Below are positions 15,424 to 23,233 of a stretch of DNA of 64,000 nt, piece by piece. The notes beneath the pieces are model-generated. The model did no database searches. It had not been told where the DNA came from and saw only the letters and a list, made by a program, of their open reading frames with translations. Position 1 is the stretch's first letter. Every line of letters begins with the position of its first letter. A program made the translations under genes and the position numbers. This DNA is from CAVQFO01 sp963711725 (GTDB lineage: Bacteria; Pseudomonadota; Gammaproteobacteria; Nitrococcales; Aquisalimonadaceae), in contig CAVQFO010000027.1 of NCBI GenBank assembly GCA_963711725.1, forward strand, positions 101,053-165,052. Direction: 5' to 3'.

Positions 15424-17328
15424 ATGAAGGATTTGTCGGAATACCCCCTGCTGGCCCAGATCGACTCCCCGGAGGATCTGCGCGAGCTGCCCAAACAGCG
15501 CTTGGCTGAAGTGGCCGAGCAGCTGCGAGGCTATCTGTTGTCCGTGATCTCCGAGCAAGGCGGCCATTTCGGCGCCGGCCTGGGCGTGGTGGAACTGACC
15601 ATCGCCCTGCACTATGTCTTCGATACCCCGGAAGATCGCCTGGTCTGGGACGTGGGCCATCAAAGTTATCCCCACAAGATCCTCACGGGACGGCGCGAAC
15701 AACTGTCCACCATCCGCCGCCTGGGCGGTCTCGCGCCCTTTCCCAAGCGCGGCGAAAGCCCTTACGACACGTTCGGCGTAGGCCATTCCAGCACATCCAT
15801 CAGCGCCGCCCTGGGCATGGCTCTGGCCGCCTCCCAGCAGGCACTCCCCCGCAAGACCGTGGCCGTCATCGGCGACGGCGCAATGACCGCCGGCATGGCC
15901 TTCGAGGCCCTGGACCACGCCGGCGACGTCCGCGCCGATCTGCTGGTGATCCTCAACGACAACGAAATGTCGATCTCGCCCAACGTGGGGGCCATCTCCA
16001 AGTACCTGGGACGGCTGCTGACGGGGCGCGCGTATTCCACCCTGCGCGAGGGCGGCAAGAAGGTATTGCACCAGATCCCGCCCATGCTGGAATTCGCCCG
16101 GCGGGCCGAGGAACACCTCAAGGGCATGGCCGTGCCGGGAACCCTGTTCGAGGAACTGGGGTTCAACTATTTCGGGCCCATCGACGGCCATGACCTCGAC
16201 GCCCTGGTCCCCATCCTGAGCAATCTGCGCTCCCAGACCGGACCGCGGCTGCTGCACGTCGTGACCCGGAAGGGCAAGGGCTATGCCCCGGCTGAGGAGG
16301 ACCCGGTCAAGTACCACGGCGTGGGCCCCTTCGATCCCAGCGAAGGTTTGAAGAAGAGCACGGCGCCGAGCAGCCCGACCTATACGCAGGTGTTCGGTGA
16401 CTGGATCTGCGACGCCGCACGGGCGGATGAGCGTGTCGTGGCCATCACCCCGGCCATGCGCGAGGGCTCCGGCCTGACCGGCTATTCCGAGGCGTTCCCC
16501 AAGCGCTACTTCGACGTGGGCATCGCCGAACAGCACGCTGTCACCCTTGCCGCAGGCATGGCCTGCGACGGCCTCAAGCCGGTGGTGGCCATTTACTCCA
16601 CATTCCTGCAGCGAGGCTACGACCAGTTGATCCACGATGTGGCGCTGCAGAACCTGCCGGTGCTTTTCGCCATCGACCGGGCGGGCCTGGTGGGCCCGGA
16701 CGGCCCCACTCACGCAGGTGCCTTCGATCTCAGCTACCTGCGCTGCATCCCCAACATGGTCGTCATGGCGCCGGCCGACGAGGCCGAGCTGCAGGCCATG
16801 CTCAATACCGGCCTGGACCTGGACGGCCCATCGGCGGTGCGCTACCCGCGAGGCAAGGGCCCGGGCGTGAGCGTCCCGCGGGAGCGCACAACACTGCCCG
16901 TGGGGCGCGCCCAACTGCGCCGGCGGGGACGCGACATCGCCCTGCTGGCGTTCGGCGCCACGGTAACGCCGGCGGCACAGGCGGCGGAGGAACTGGATGC
17001 CACGCTGGTCAACATGCGCTTCGTCAAACCGCTGGACGAAGAGCTGGTGGCGGAAATGGCCGGCGGGCACCGCCTGCTGATCACCGTGGAGGACAACGCC
17101 ATCGCCGGCGGCGCCGGAACCGCCGTGGCCGAGACCCTGGCGCGCCGGGGATTGACCATACCGCTGCTGCAGCTCGGCCTGCCCGACCAGTTCGTGGAGC
17201 ACGGCGCCCGGGAAGAACTGCTCGCCCAATGCGGCCTGGACGCCAACGGCATTCGCGACCGTATTCGCAGCGCCCTGGCGGCGGACGAGTTCCCGGGACT
17301 GTCGACTGCCGCACAGAAACTCGGCTAG
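15424..17328 (+). CDS. dxs: 1-deoxy-D-xylulose-5-phosphate synthase
   Basis: A 634-residue thiamine-diphosphate transketolase-like enzyme that condenses pyruvate and glyceraldehyde 3-phosphate, the first step of the MEP isoprenoid pathway. It shows DVGHQSYPHKILTGRR, the ThDP/metal motif GDGAMTAGMAFEA, FGPIDGHD, VTRKGKGYAPAE and AIDRAGLVGPDGPTHAG. Length matches the usual 620-640. The start has GGAGG four bases upstream. A small flagellar-rod-like gene follows 48 bases later on the same strand. Confidence 0.97.
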   Translation: MKDLSEYPLLAQIDSPEDLRELPKQRLAEVAEQLRGYLLSVISEQGGHFGAGLGVVELTIALHYVFDTPEDRLVWDVGHQSYPHKILTGRREQLSTIRRLGGLAPFPKRGESPYDTFGVGHSSTSISAALGMALAASQQALPRKTVAVIGDGAMTAGMAFEALDHAGDVRADLLVILNDNEMSISPNVGAISKYLGRLLTGRAYSTLREGGKKVLHQIPPMLEFARRAEEHLKGMAVPGTLFEELGFNYFGPIDGHDLDALVPILSNLRSQTGPRLLHVVTRKGKGYAPAEEDPVKYHGVGPFDPSEGLKKSTAPSSPTYTQVFGDWICDAARADERVVAITPAMREGSGLTGYSEAFPKRYFDVGIAEQHAVTLAAGMACDGLKPVVAIYSTFLQRGYDQLIHDVALQNLPVLFAIDRAGLVGPDGPTHAGAFDLSYLRCIPNMVVMAPADEAELQAMLNTGLDLDGPSAVRYPRGKGPGVSVPRERTTLPVGRAQLRRRGRDIALLAFGATVTPAAQAAEELDATLVNMRFVKPLDEELVAEMAGGHRLLITVEDNAIAGGAGTAVAETLARRGLTIPLLQLGLPDQFVEHGAREELLAQCGLDANGIRDRIRSALAADEFPGLSTAAQKLG

Positions 17329-17376
17329 ATCGGCGCTCTACTGGAAGCGTGGGTCGGTCCCCCCGACGGAGGTCCC

Positions 17377-17610
17377 ATGGATATAAATAGCGCCTTTAAC
17401 TCTGGATTAGCAGGATTCCAACGCGCCAATGAAGGGCTGGCGCGCAATGCGCTGACGATCGCCCGTCAAACGGCCGGAGTCCCCGCATCCGAGGACCTGA
17501 ACACGGCGCTGGTTCAATCCAAGACCCACGAGCTCCAAGCGGAGTCGTCGATCAAGGTGGTACAGACGGCCGAAGAAACCGTCGGAACCTTGCTCAACGT
17601 TTTAGCATAG
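17377..17610 (+). CDS. Small flagellar-rod-like hypothetical protein
   Basis: A 77-residue protein with a strong GGAGG ribosome binding site. It looks like a miniature flagellar rod/hook protein: an N-terminal segment (SAFNSGLAGFQRANEGLARNA) resembles the Flg_bbr N-region, and the C-terminal ESSIKVVQTAEETVGTLLNVL resembles the Flg_bbr C-region. The usual middle of FlgC/FlgE is absent. Similar stand-alone proteins occur away from flagellar loci in gammaproteobacteria and their function is unknown. A terminator follows directly, so the gene ends its transcription unit. Confidence 0.8.
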   Translation: MDINSAFNSGLAGFQRANEGLARNALTIARQTAGVPASEDLNTALVQSKTHELQAESSIKVVQTAEETVGTLLNVLA

Positions 17611-17632
17611 TCCTCGCAAGACAGTCCCCCCC

Positions 17633-17669
17633 GAGCGTCTCGCCGGTTTGGCGAAGGCGCTTTTTTTTG
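17633..17669 (+). terminator. Rho-independent terminator after 77-residue gene
   Basis: An interrupted stem (GAGCG...TCGCC with GGCGA...GCGC) is followed by a run of eight T bases ending near 17668. It lies 22 bases past the stop codon of the gene at 17377-17610. Confidence 0.75.
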
Positions 17670-17741
17670 GGACAGCGTTGGAATCGCCCAGGAGTTGCTG
17701 CAATCGGGTCCGGCGGGGGAAGCCGCGCAAACCGAAACGTC

Positions 17742-18569
17742 TTACGCCGCCGAACACAGCATGTACGCGAAGCTCTGCAGCTGTTCCTCTTCCCGCTGAC
17801 AGCTCTGGCCGATCCAGGTGAGCCGCTGCTCGTCCACGGCGCGCAGCAACGGGTCCCGGGGAATGTCCTGGAAACCGTCCTGGGCCCACTGGGCGCAAAT
17901 CCCGGTGAGCCGCACCAGGCGGGGAAAATCGCCCGTGTAATTCTCGTCGCTGCAGCCGCTGACCGCGGCGCATACTTCACGGGGAAGGCGCCAGCGTTTT
18001 AGCAGCTCGCCGCCGGCCTGGTGGTGATCGAACCCCAGGCGCTCGCGCTCCAGACCCGACAGGGAACGACCGGAATCGGCCTTGGCGGCTTCGAACACGT
18101 CGCTCATCTCGGCGGGATACGTAAAAGCCATCATCAGCAAGCCGATGTTGTGCAGCAGGCCGCACAGATAGGCGGCGCTGCTGGCTGTCTCCAAAGGCAC
18201 GCAGTCGGCCATGCGGCTGGCGCAGAAGGCAGCCTTCATGGCGTCGAACCAATAGCGGCGGGGATCGAAGAAACTGCAGGCACGGGCATTGAAATGGGAG
18301 CCCAGGAGTGCCGTGGTGGCCAGCACCCGAACCCGATTCAGGCCCAGCCGCACCGCCGCGTCGTCGACGCTGTACACCGGCCGCTGCCCGGCGAAAAATG
18401 CCGCATTGGCCGCGGCGACGATACGCGCCGTAAGGCCCGGCTCCCGCGACAGGGATACGGCGATTTCCGCCAGATTGGCGGCGTCGTCGTTCAACACGCG
18501 CAGCACGTCCTGAGCCAGATGCGGCATGGGCGGCAGCGCATCCAGCCTGCTCAGTGCATGGCTATCCAT
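17742..18569 (-). CDS. HDOD-domain signalling protein
   Basis: A 275-residue cytoplasmic protein consisting of one HDOD domain. It has LDALPPMPHLAQDVLRVL near the N-terminus, AVRLGLNRVRVLA, the degenerate HD region CGLLHNIGLL around residue 140, and FDHHQAGGELLKRWRLP near 185. HDOD proteins share the HD fold but lack the full metal set, and they usually act as regulatory partners in motility, biofilm or cyclic-di-GMP circuits. The start has GGAGG seven bases upstream. It follows the spermidine-synthase-like gene on the minus strand after 146 bases. No output domain is present. Confidence 0.9.
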   Translation of the reverse strand: MDSHALSRLDALPPMPHLAQDVLRVLNDDAANLAEIAVSLSREPGLTARIVAAANAAFFAGQRPVYSVDDAAVRLGLNRVRVLATTALLGSHFNARACSFFDPRRYWFDAMKAAFCASRMADCVPLETASSAAYLCGLLHNIGLLMMAFTYPAEMSDVFEAAKADSGRSLSGLERERLGFDHHQAGGELLKRWRLPREVCAAVSGCSDENYTGDFPRLVRLTGICAQWAQDGFQDIPRDPLLRAVDEQRLTWIGQSCQREEEQLQSFAYMLCSAA

Positions 18570-18715
18570 GAATCCCCCTCCGATTGGCGCGGCGCGCACC
18601 TCTTTGCAACGCGCGGCGCCCGACCTGATGGCTGTGGCGACAGCCAACAAGGAGACACTATCCGAGGGTTTGGCCGGGAGTCGTGAGCTGGGTCACGAAA
18701 GCGCGGACCGTCCGT

Positions 18716-19546
18716 CTACCCACCTGCCCGCCAGGCCCGAACCGCCGGGTCCCGTGCGTTGATGGCGAGCATATCGTCCAGGCATGCCTGCAAATCAAGA
18801 TCCAGTCTCGGGCCCATCTCGGCCGCGCGGCTGCGCAAATCCCGCAGATCGACTTCCCCGGGATCGCCCGCCATTCCCAACAACACCAGGTTGGTCCGCT
18901 CCGGCACCCGCAGCGCGAGACTGCGCCCCGGAAGCTGCGGCGGAACCGCTTGGAAAGGCTCAGCCCTTCGAGCTCGCCGTCCACCAACACATTGACCGAG
19001 GCAACGCCTCCCGGACTCAACAACCGCCGGCAAGCGTCGAAAAACTCGCTGCTGGCGAAAACGTCGATGGTCCGGTCGCTCTCGAAGACGTCCACCAGAA
19101 TCAGATCAAACCGGCGGTCGCACTCCGCCACATAGCGGGCGGCATCGCCCAGCACGAGCCGGAAACCGTCGCTGTCGGGCGGGACCAGAAAGTACCGGCG
19201 GGCGATGTCGGCCACCGCTTCGCTGACCTCCACGGCCGTGGTCTCGCAGTCGGGGAAATGGTGCCGCAGAAAGCGCGCCATGGAGCCTCCACCCAGGCCT
19301 AGCACCAGAGCGCTGCGCGGGTTCGGCTCAAACAGCAGCGCCGTCATCATCACTTGGGTGTAGGCCAACAACAGCCGCTCGGGCTGCTCCAGTGACATGG
19401 CGCTCTGGATGGCCCGATCGTCGAACCGCAGCCAGCGCCGCTCGTGATTCTCGAAAACCTGAATGCGCGGGTAGCCGGAGCGGTCATCTTCGATGGAGCA
19501 GGCGTACGCCCTGGACGCGGCGCAGGAATTGGGTGACGTTCAGCAT
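18716..19546 (-). pseudogene. Spermidine-synthase-like methyltransferase fold, two frameshifts
   Basis: The protein is readable only by changing frame twice. It opens MLNVTQFLRRVQG behind a GAGGGG site (ATG 19544-19546). It then needs one base skipped near 19502-19507 to continue as DDRSGYPRIQVFE, LVLGLGGGSMARFL and LILVDVFESDR, the SAM-fold and acidic motifs of the family. Near 18925 one base seems missing, and the end reads ALRVPERTNLVLLGMAG to the TAG at 18716. The shifts compensate: total length 831 bases, about 276 residues. It is either a decaying gene or two assembly errors. Spermidine synthase activity itself is not certain for this subgroup. Confidence 0.75.
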
Positions 19547-19556
19547 CGAGCGCCCC

Positions 19557-19778
19557 TCAGGCCAGCCGCGCGAGCCGTTTGAAGCGGCCGCCCTCGTCGT
19601 ATTCCAGCTCGAACAGGCCATGCACGCCGTCGACCCGCACATGGGGCCGAAGTCGGTTCGCCGGGAAGCGGATCGTGCGACCGTCCAAGCCGCGAGCCAC
19701 CACGTCGCGGGCGGTGCCGGAGTAATAGCGAAGGACGTCTTCTGCGGATATGTCGAGCCGAAACCGCACGCTGGCCAT
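19557..19778 (-). CDS. DUF2835 family protein
   Basis: A 73-residue cytoplasmic protein of the DUF2835 family, common in gammaproteobacteria and without known function. Recognisable segments are FRLDISAEDVLRYYSG, DGRTIRFPANRLRPHV and the GVHGLFELEYDE turn. It lies ten bases after the TfoX-like gene and ten bases before the spermidine-synthase-like gene on the same strand, so the three probably form one transcript. No cofactor-binding residues stand out. Confidence 0.9.
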   Translation of the reverse strand: MASVRFRLDISAEDVLRYYSGTARDVVARGLDGRTIRFPANRLRPHVRVDGVHGLFELEYDEGGRFKRLARLA

Positions 19779-19788
19779 GGGGAAAGGC

Positions 19789-20178
19789 TCAGTCGATACG
19801 CCGGGCCGTGAACGCCGGTCGGCCGGGGATGGCTTGGGCCAGGCGGCTTACGGTGGCAAGAGCGTCGCGCCCGGCTTCGGCCAGATAGCCGGAATCGGCG
19901 CGGAGATCTTCGGGAAGGGAATAGTAGTGAAGGCGAAGCCCTCGCCCGACAAAGGGCTGAAAGGGTTTCGAGCCGCCGGCGATCAGGGCTTCCCGCCGGG
20001 CGCCATCGGCCTTGATATAGATCTCGCCGTCGCGCACCAGCACCACTGGAACACCATCGACTTCCACGGCCACCGCTTCGCAAATGAGGCGCTGAGACAC
20101 GGCCCCCACCCCCTCAAGAGCGCGCGCCGCCGAATCGACCAGAACCCGATCCCTGTCACCCGCTTCGACAGCCAACAT
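19789..20178 (-). CDS. TfoX/Sxy N-terminal-domain protein
   Basis: A 129-residue protein matching the TfoX N-terminal domain: the GEIYIKAD strand, KPFQPFVGRGLRLHYYSLP and a C-terminal helix after a D-x-L element. The expected MFGG signature near the start is replaced by LICEAVAVEV, so it is a divergent member. Full TfoX proteins control natural competence; stand-alone N-domain proteins are mostly uncharacterised. It heads an apparent minus-strand unit with the DUF2835 gene. A perfect FNR-type palindrome lies about 120 bases upstream, past the phaC terminator. Confidence 0.75.
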   Translation of the reverse strand: MLAVEAGDRDRVLVDSAARALEGVGAVSQRLICEAVAVEVDGVPVVLVRDGEIYIKADGARREALIAGGSKPFQPFVGRGLRLHYYSLPEDLRADSGYLAEAGRDALATVSRLAQAIPGRPAFTARRID

Positions 20179-20265
20179 CTCTCCCGGCCCCTAAACCACG
20201 CATCCGGCAACGGGCGTAAGGATAATCGGTCGCGGATTTCGAGGCCAGGGCATGGGTCTCATACC

Positions 20266-20295
20266 AAAAAAAACGCCGCCCGAAGGCGGCGTTTG
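20266..20295 (-). terminator. Rho-independent terminator of phaC
   Basis: Read on the minus strand, AACGCCGCC, loop TTCG, GGCGGCGTT forms a strong stem followed by eight T bases (20266-20273). It begins about 20 bases past the phaC stop codon. The UUCG-type loop and long T-run make it the clearest terminator in the window. Confidence 0.9.
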
Positions 20296-20306
20296 ATGAT
20301 CATCAA
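20293..20306. promoter_or_regulatory. FNR/ANR-type palindrome
   Basis: TTGATGATCATCAA matches TTGAT-N4-ATCAA fully. It lies between the phaC stop and the TfoX-like gene, touching the terminator stem. Its centre is about 121 bases upstream of the TfoX-like start, so it could control the minus-strand unit that follows. The central GATGATCATC is itself self-complementary, so a chance or structural origin is possible. Confidence 0.4.
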
Positions 20307-20315
20307 GCCTGAAGA

Positions 20316-22109
20316 TCAGGCCTTCTCCTTCACATAGGAGCCCGGGGCATCCTCGATGGGCTTGAGCTTGCCGTCGCCCGGCTTGCGGGCCTTCACCTTG
20401 GTGCCGGACTGCTTGGACAGCCACTTGTCCCACTCGACCCACCAGGAGCCTTCGTTGTGCGTGGCGCCGTCGAGCCAGGCATCCGGATCCTTGGGGTTCT
20501 TGCTGTTGGTCCAGTAGCCGTACTTGCTCTTGGCCGGCGGGTTGATGACACCGGCGATATGGCCGGAACCGCCCAGCACGAACTTCACGGGCCCGGAGTG
20601 CAGATGCACGCCACGGTAGGTGGCTTTCCAGGGCGCGATGTGGTCCTCGATGGCCGAGGCGAAGAAGGTCGGGATCTTGACCTTGCCGATGTCGATGGGC
20701 TCGCCGCACAGCTCGATGCCGTTGGGCTCGCGCAGCTTGTTCTCCTGATACATGTTGCGCAGGTAGAACGTGTGCATGCGGGCCGGCATGTTGGTGCAAT
20801 CCTGGTTCCAATACAGCAGATCGAACGGGAACGGATCGTTGCCGTGCAGATAGTTGTTGATGAAGAACGACCACACCAGATCGTTGGAGCGCAGGGCGGC
20901 CATGGTGGAGCCCATGGCGCCGCCGTCCAGGAAGCCCTGGCGGTCCATGCGGCGCTCCAGGGAACGCAACTGCTCTTCGTCGATGAAGATCTCCAACTCA
21001 CCCGGGTGCTCGAAGTCGAGCATGGTGGTGAAGTAGGTTACGCTCTTCACGCGCTCGTCACCCTTGTTGGCGAGATAGGCCAACGTAGAGGCGGTCAGCG
21101 TTCCGCCCAGGCAGTAGCCGACGACGTTGATCTCCTTCTCGCCGGTGGCCTGCTCCACTGCATCCAGCGCAGCCAGGGTGCCTTCACGCATGTAGTCGTC
21201 GAAGCTCTTCTCGGCGTGCTCCGCCTGGGGGTTGCGCCAGGACACCACGAATACCGTGTACCCCTGCTCGGTGAGCCATTTGATCATGGAGTTCTTTTCC
21301 TGGAGATCCAGGATGTAGAACTTGTTGATCCACGGCGGCACAAACAGCAGCGGGCGCTTGTAGACCTGTTCCGTGGCGGGCTCGTACTGGAGAAGCTGCA
21401 TGAGATCGGTCTGGAACACCACCTTGCCGGGGGTCACCGCCAGGTTGCGGCCCACCTCGAAGGCGTCCAGATCGGTCATCTTGATGTTCAGCTTGCCGTT
21501 GCCGCGGGACAGATCCTCGAGGAGATTGTTCAGGCCCTTGAGCAGATTATGGCCCTTGGTCTCCATCGTCTTGCGCAGCACTTCCGGATTGGTGGCGGCG
21601 AAGTTGGTGGGCGACAGGGCATCGACGAACTGCCGGGTATAGAAATCGATCTTCCTGGCGGTCTTGTCGTCCAGTCCGTCCACGTTCTTCACGGAGGAAT
21701 GGATGTAATCGGCCGCGAGCAGGTAGGACTGCTTGATGAAATCGAAAATCGGGCTCTCTTCCCAGGACTCGTGCTTCCAGCGCTTGTCACCCTTGGCCGG
21801 GGCAATCACCGGATCCGAGTTGTGCCCCAGGAAGCGCAGGGCCGCGTTGTTGACCAGCGTCATGTAGTCCTGCCAGAAGGCGATCTGGGCCTGGGCCATC
21901 TGCACCGGATTGGACATCATCCGGCTCGCCAACTGCTGGAAAAGCCCGCTCATGTGGAGCGCGTCGTCCAGCGATATGTGTTGCGCCGACTGCTCGCGGG
22001 CAAGAAAGTCCTTAACCAGTTGCTGACTCTTGCTCGCGATGTCCACCATGGTCTTGGACAGCTCGACAGGATCGACGGTGTTCTGTTCAACAGCCGCGTT
22101 ACTCGCCAT
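20316..22109 (-). CDS. phaC: Class I poly(3-hydroxyalkanoate) synthase
   Basis: A 597-residue PHA synthase that polymerises (R)-3-hydroxyacyl-CoA on granules. The N-terminal domain contains FWQDYMTLVNNAALRFLG. The catalytic core has LLFVPPWINKFYILDL, the box GYCLGG with the nucleophilic Cys near residue 333, the Asp in WNQDCTNMP and the His in GSGHIAG. The C-terminus GSWWVEWDKWL is typical of class I. The ATG at 22107-22109 is preceded by AGAGG. It stands alone with its own terminator; no phaA, phaB or phaR is adjacent. A paralogue at 4379-6130 shares the active site but has a different neighbourhood. Confidence 0.96.
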   Translation of the reverse strand: MASNAAVEQNTVDPVELSKTMVDIASKSQQLVKDFLAREQSAQHISLDDALHMSGLFQQLASRMMSNPVQMAQAQIAFWQDYMTLVNNAALRFLGHNSDPVIAPAKGDKRWKHESWEESPIFDFIKQSYLLAADYIHSSVKNVDGLDDKTARKIDFYTRQFVDALSPTNFAATNPEVLRKTMETKGHNLLKGLNNLLEDLSRGNGKLNIKMTDLDAFEVGRNLAVTPGKVVFQTDLMQLLQYEPATEQVYKRPLLFVPPWINKFYILDLQEKNSMIKWLTEQGYTVFVVSWRNPQAEHAEKSFDDYMREGTLAALDAVEQATGEKEINVVGYCLGGTLTASTLAYLANKGDERVKSVTYFTTMLDFEHPGELEIFIDEEQLRSLERRMDRQGFLDGGAMGSTMAALRSNDLVWSFFINNYLHGNDPFPFDLLYWNQDCTNMPARMHTFYLRNMYQENKLREPNGIELCGEPIDIGKVKIPTFFASAIEDHIAPWKATYRGVHLHSGPVKFVLGGSGHIAGVINPPAKSKYGYWTNSKNPKDPDAWLDGATHNEGSWWVEWDKWLSKQSGTKVKARKPGDGKLKPIEDAPGSYVKEKA

Positions 22110-22222
22110 AGATTCGTTACCTCTGCGGTGGCGGGGGCTGAGGCCGCCTACCTGTTTGTTGGTTGAACTTCTAACTCCAGCCCGGGTGCTCCATGGAGGA
22201 GCATCCACGTCCCTGCGGTACT

Positions 22223-22276
22223 CTAAGGAAGCTCTGATCAATCCCGTCGCGGAAAAGGCGTCGAAAATTGATCAGA
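22223..22276. repeat. MITE-end-like inverted repeat
   Basis: TCTGATCAAT (22233-22242) and ATTGATCAGA (22267-22276) are perfect inverted ten-base arms; the left one extends outward as CTAAGGAAGC. The sequence CTAAGGAAGCTCTGATC resembles the arms of the long palindrome at 43929-43984 (TTAAGGAGACACTGATC). It lies in the 249-base gap between divergent phaC and rsmJ, which otherwise should hold their promoters. Confidence 0.5.
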
Positions 22277-22358
22277 ACACCCTCGAACGGAGCATAATAC
22301 TGCATCGCAACAACTTGACTCAAGACGACGACACCCAAGACGCTAACCAGTTAACAGT

Positions 22359-23159
22359 TTGAGCAAAAAAGAATTTCCAATTGGCGAACGCCCCACGATC
22401 CGCTGGGAGAGCCCGGAACACGAGGCCCGTGCCCACAATCTGGCGCAAAAGACCGGCCTGGAACCGGCGGTTTCACGCGTTCCGACGAACGGTCTGGAGC
22501 TGATGGTCGGCACCAGCGGCCTGGAACTCCGGGCCATTGGCCCTAACGCGCCCCGCAAAGGCCTGAAAGTGGACTTCCTGGAGCCGGGCCTGCTGCGCCG
22601 GGCCGTGCGTGCGGGCAATCGCACGGAAACCCTGGTTCGGGCGGTGGGCGCCCGCCACGGGCAGCGCCCGCGGATCCTGGATACCACTGCCGGCCTGGGC
22701 CGGGACGCGTTCATTCTCGCGGCCGCCGGCTGCGAGGTAACCATGACGGAGCGCAACCCGGTATTGGCCGCCATGCTGGAGGCGGCGCTGGAAGAGGCCC
22801 GACTGGATCGACGCACGAGCCGCGTCGCCGAGCGCCTGAAACTGGCGGCGATCGACGCTCGTAAAATGGAAACCGACGCCGACGTGATCTACCTCGACCC
22901 CATGTTTCCCGCCCGGGACAAAAGCGCGGCGGTGAAGAAGGAAATGCAGCTGCTGCAACGCTTGCTGGGACCGACCGAGGATGGCGTGGCGTTGCTGGAG
23001 TGGGCGTTGGAAAACGCCGGCGAACGAGTGGTGGTGAAACGGCCGAGGCATGCTCAGCCACTGGGCGGGCGGGCGCCCGACATGTCGTACGAAGGCAGCA
23101 GTACGCGGTTTGATGCGTATATGATCGGCGCTCGCTCAGCGCGCGACCCCACCGCTTAA
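22359..23159 (+). CDS. rsmJ: 16S rRNA (guanine-1516-N2)-methyltransferase
   Basis: A 266-residue SAM methyltransferase of the RsmJ family that modifies G1516 of 16S rRNA. Motifs seen are LDTTAGLGRDAFILAA (SAM binding), TERNPVLAAMLE, and VIYLDPMFPARDKSAAVKKE with the DPMFP catalytic motif. An in-frame stop lies just upstream, and the first usable start is a TTG at 22359 with no clear ribosome binding site; the next ATG would remove conserved sequence. The gene stands alone and converges with the DUF4340 gene across a REP-like doublet. Confidence 0.92.
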   Translation: MSKKEFPIGERPTIRWESPEHEARAHNLAQKTGLEPAVSRVPTNGLELMVGTSGLELRAIGPNAPRKGLKVDFLEPGLLRRAVRAGNRTETLVRAVGARHGQRPRILDTTAGLGRDAFILAAAGCEVTMTERNPVLAAMLEAALEEARLDRRTSRVAERLKLAAIDARKMETDADVIYLDPMFPARDKSAAVKKEMQLLQRLLGPTEDGVALLEWALENAGERVVVKRPRHAQPLGGRAPDMSYEGSSTRFDAYMIGARSARDPTA

Positions 23160-23162
23160 GGC

Positions 23163-23233
23163 GTTCGCGGCGATGAGCGCCGCTCCTACAGAACCGAGAG
23201 CGATTGCAGGAGCGGCGCTCACCGCCGCGAATC
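23163..23233. repeat. REP-like doublet between convergent genes
   Basis: Two inverted units, GCGGCGATGAGCGCCGCTCC and its partner beginning AGGAGCGGCGCTCACCG, are separated by about 18 bases. Together they fill the 74-base gap between rsmJ and the DUF4340 gene. Each unit is itself palindromic. It could stop transcription from both sides. Confidence 0.75.
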
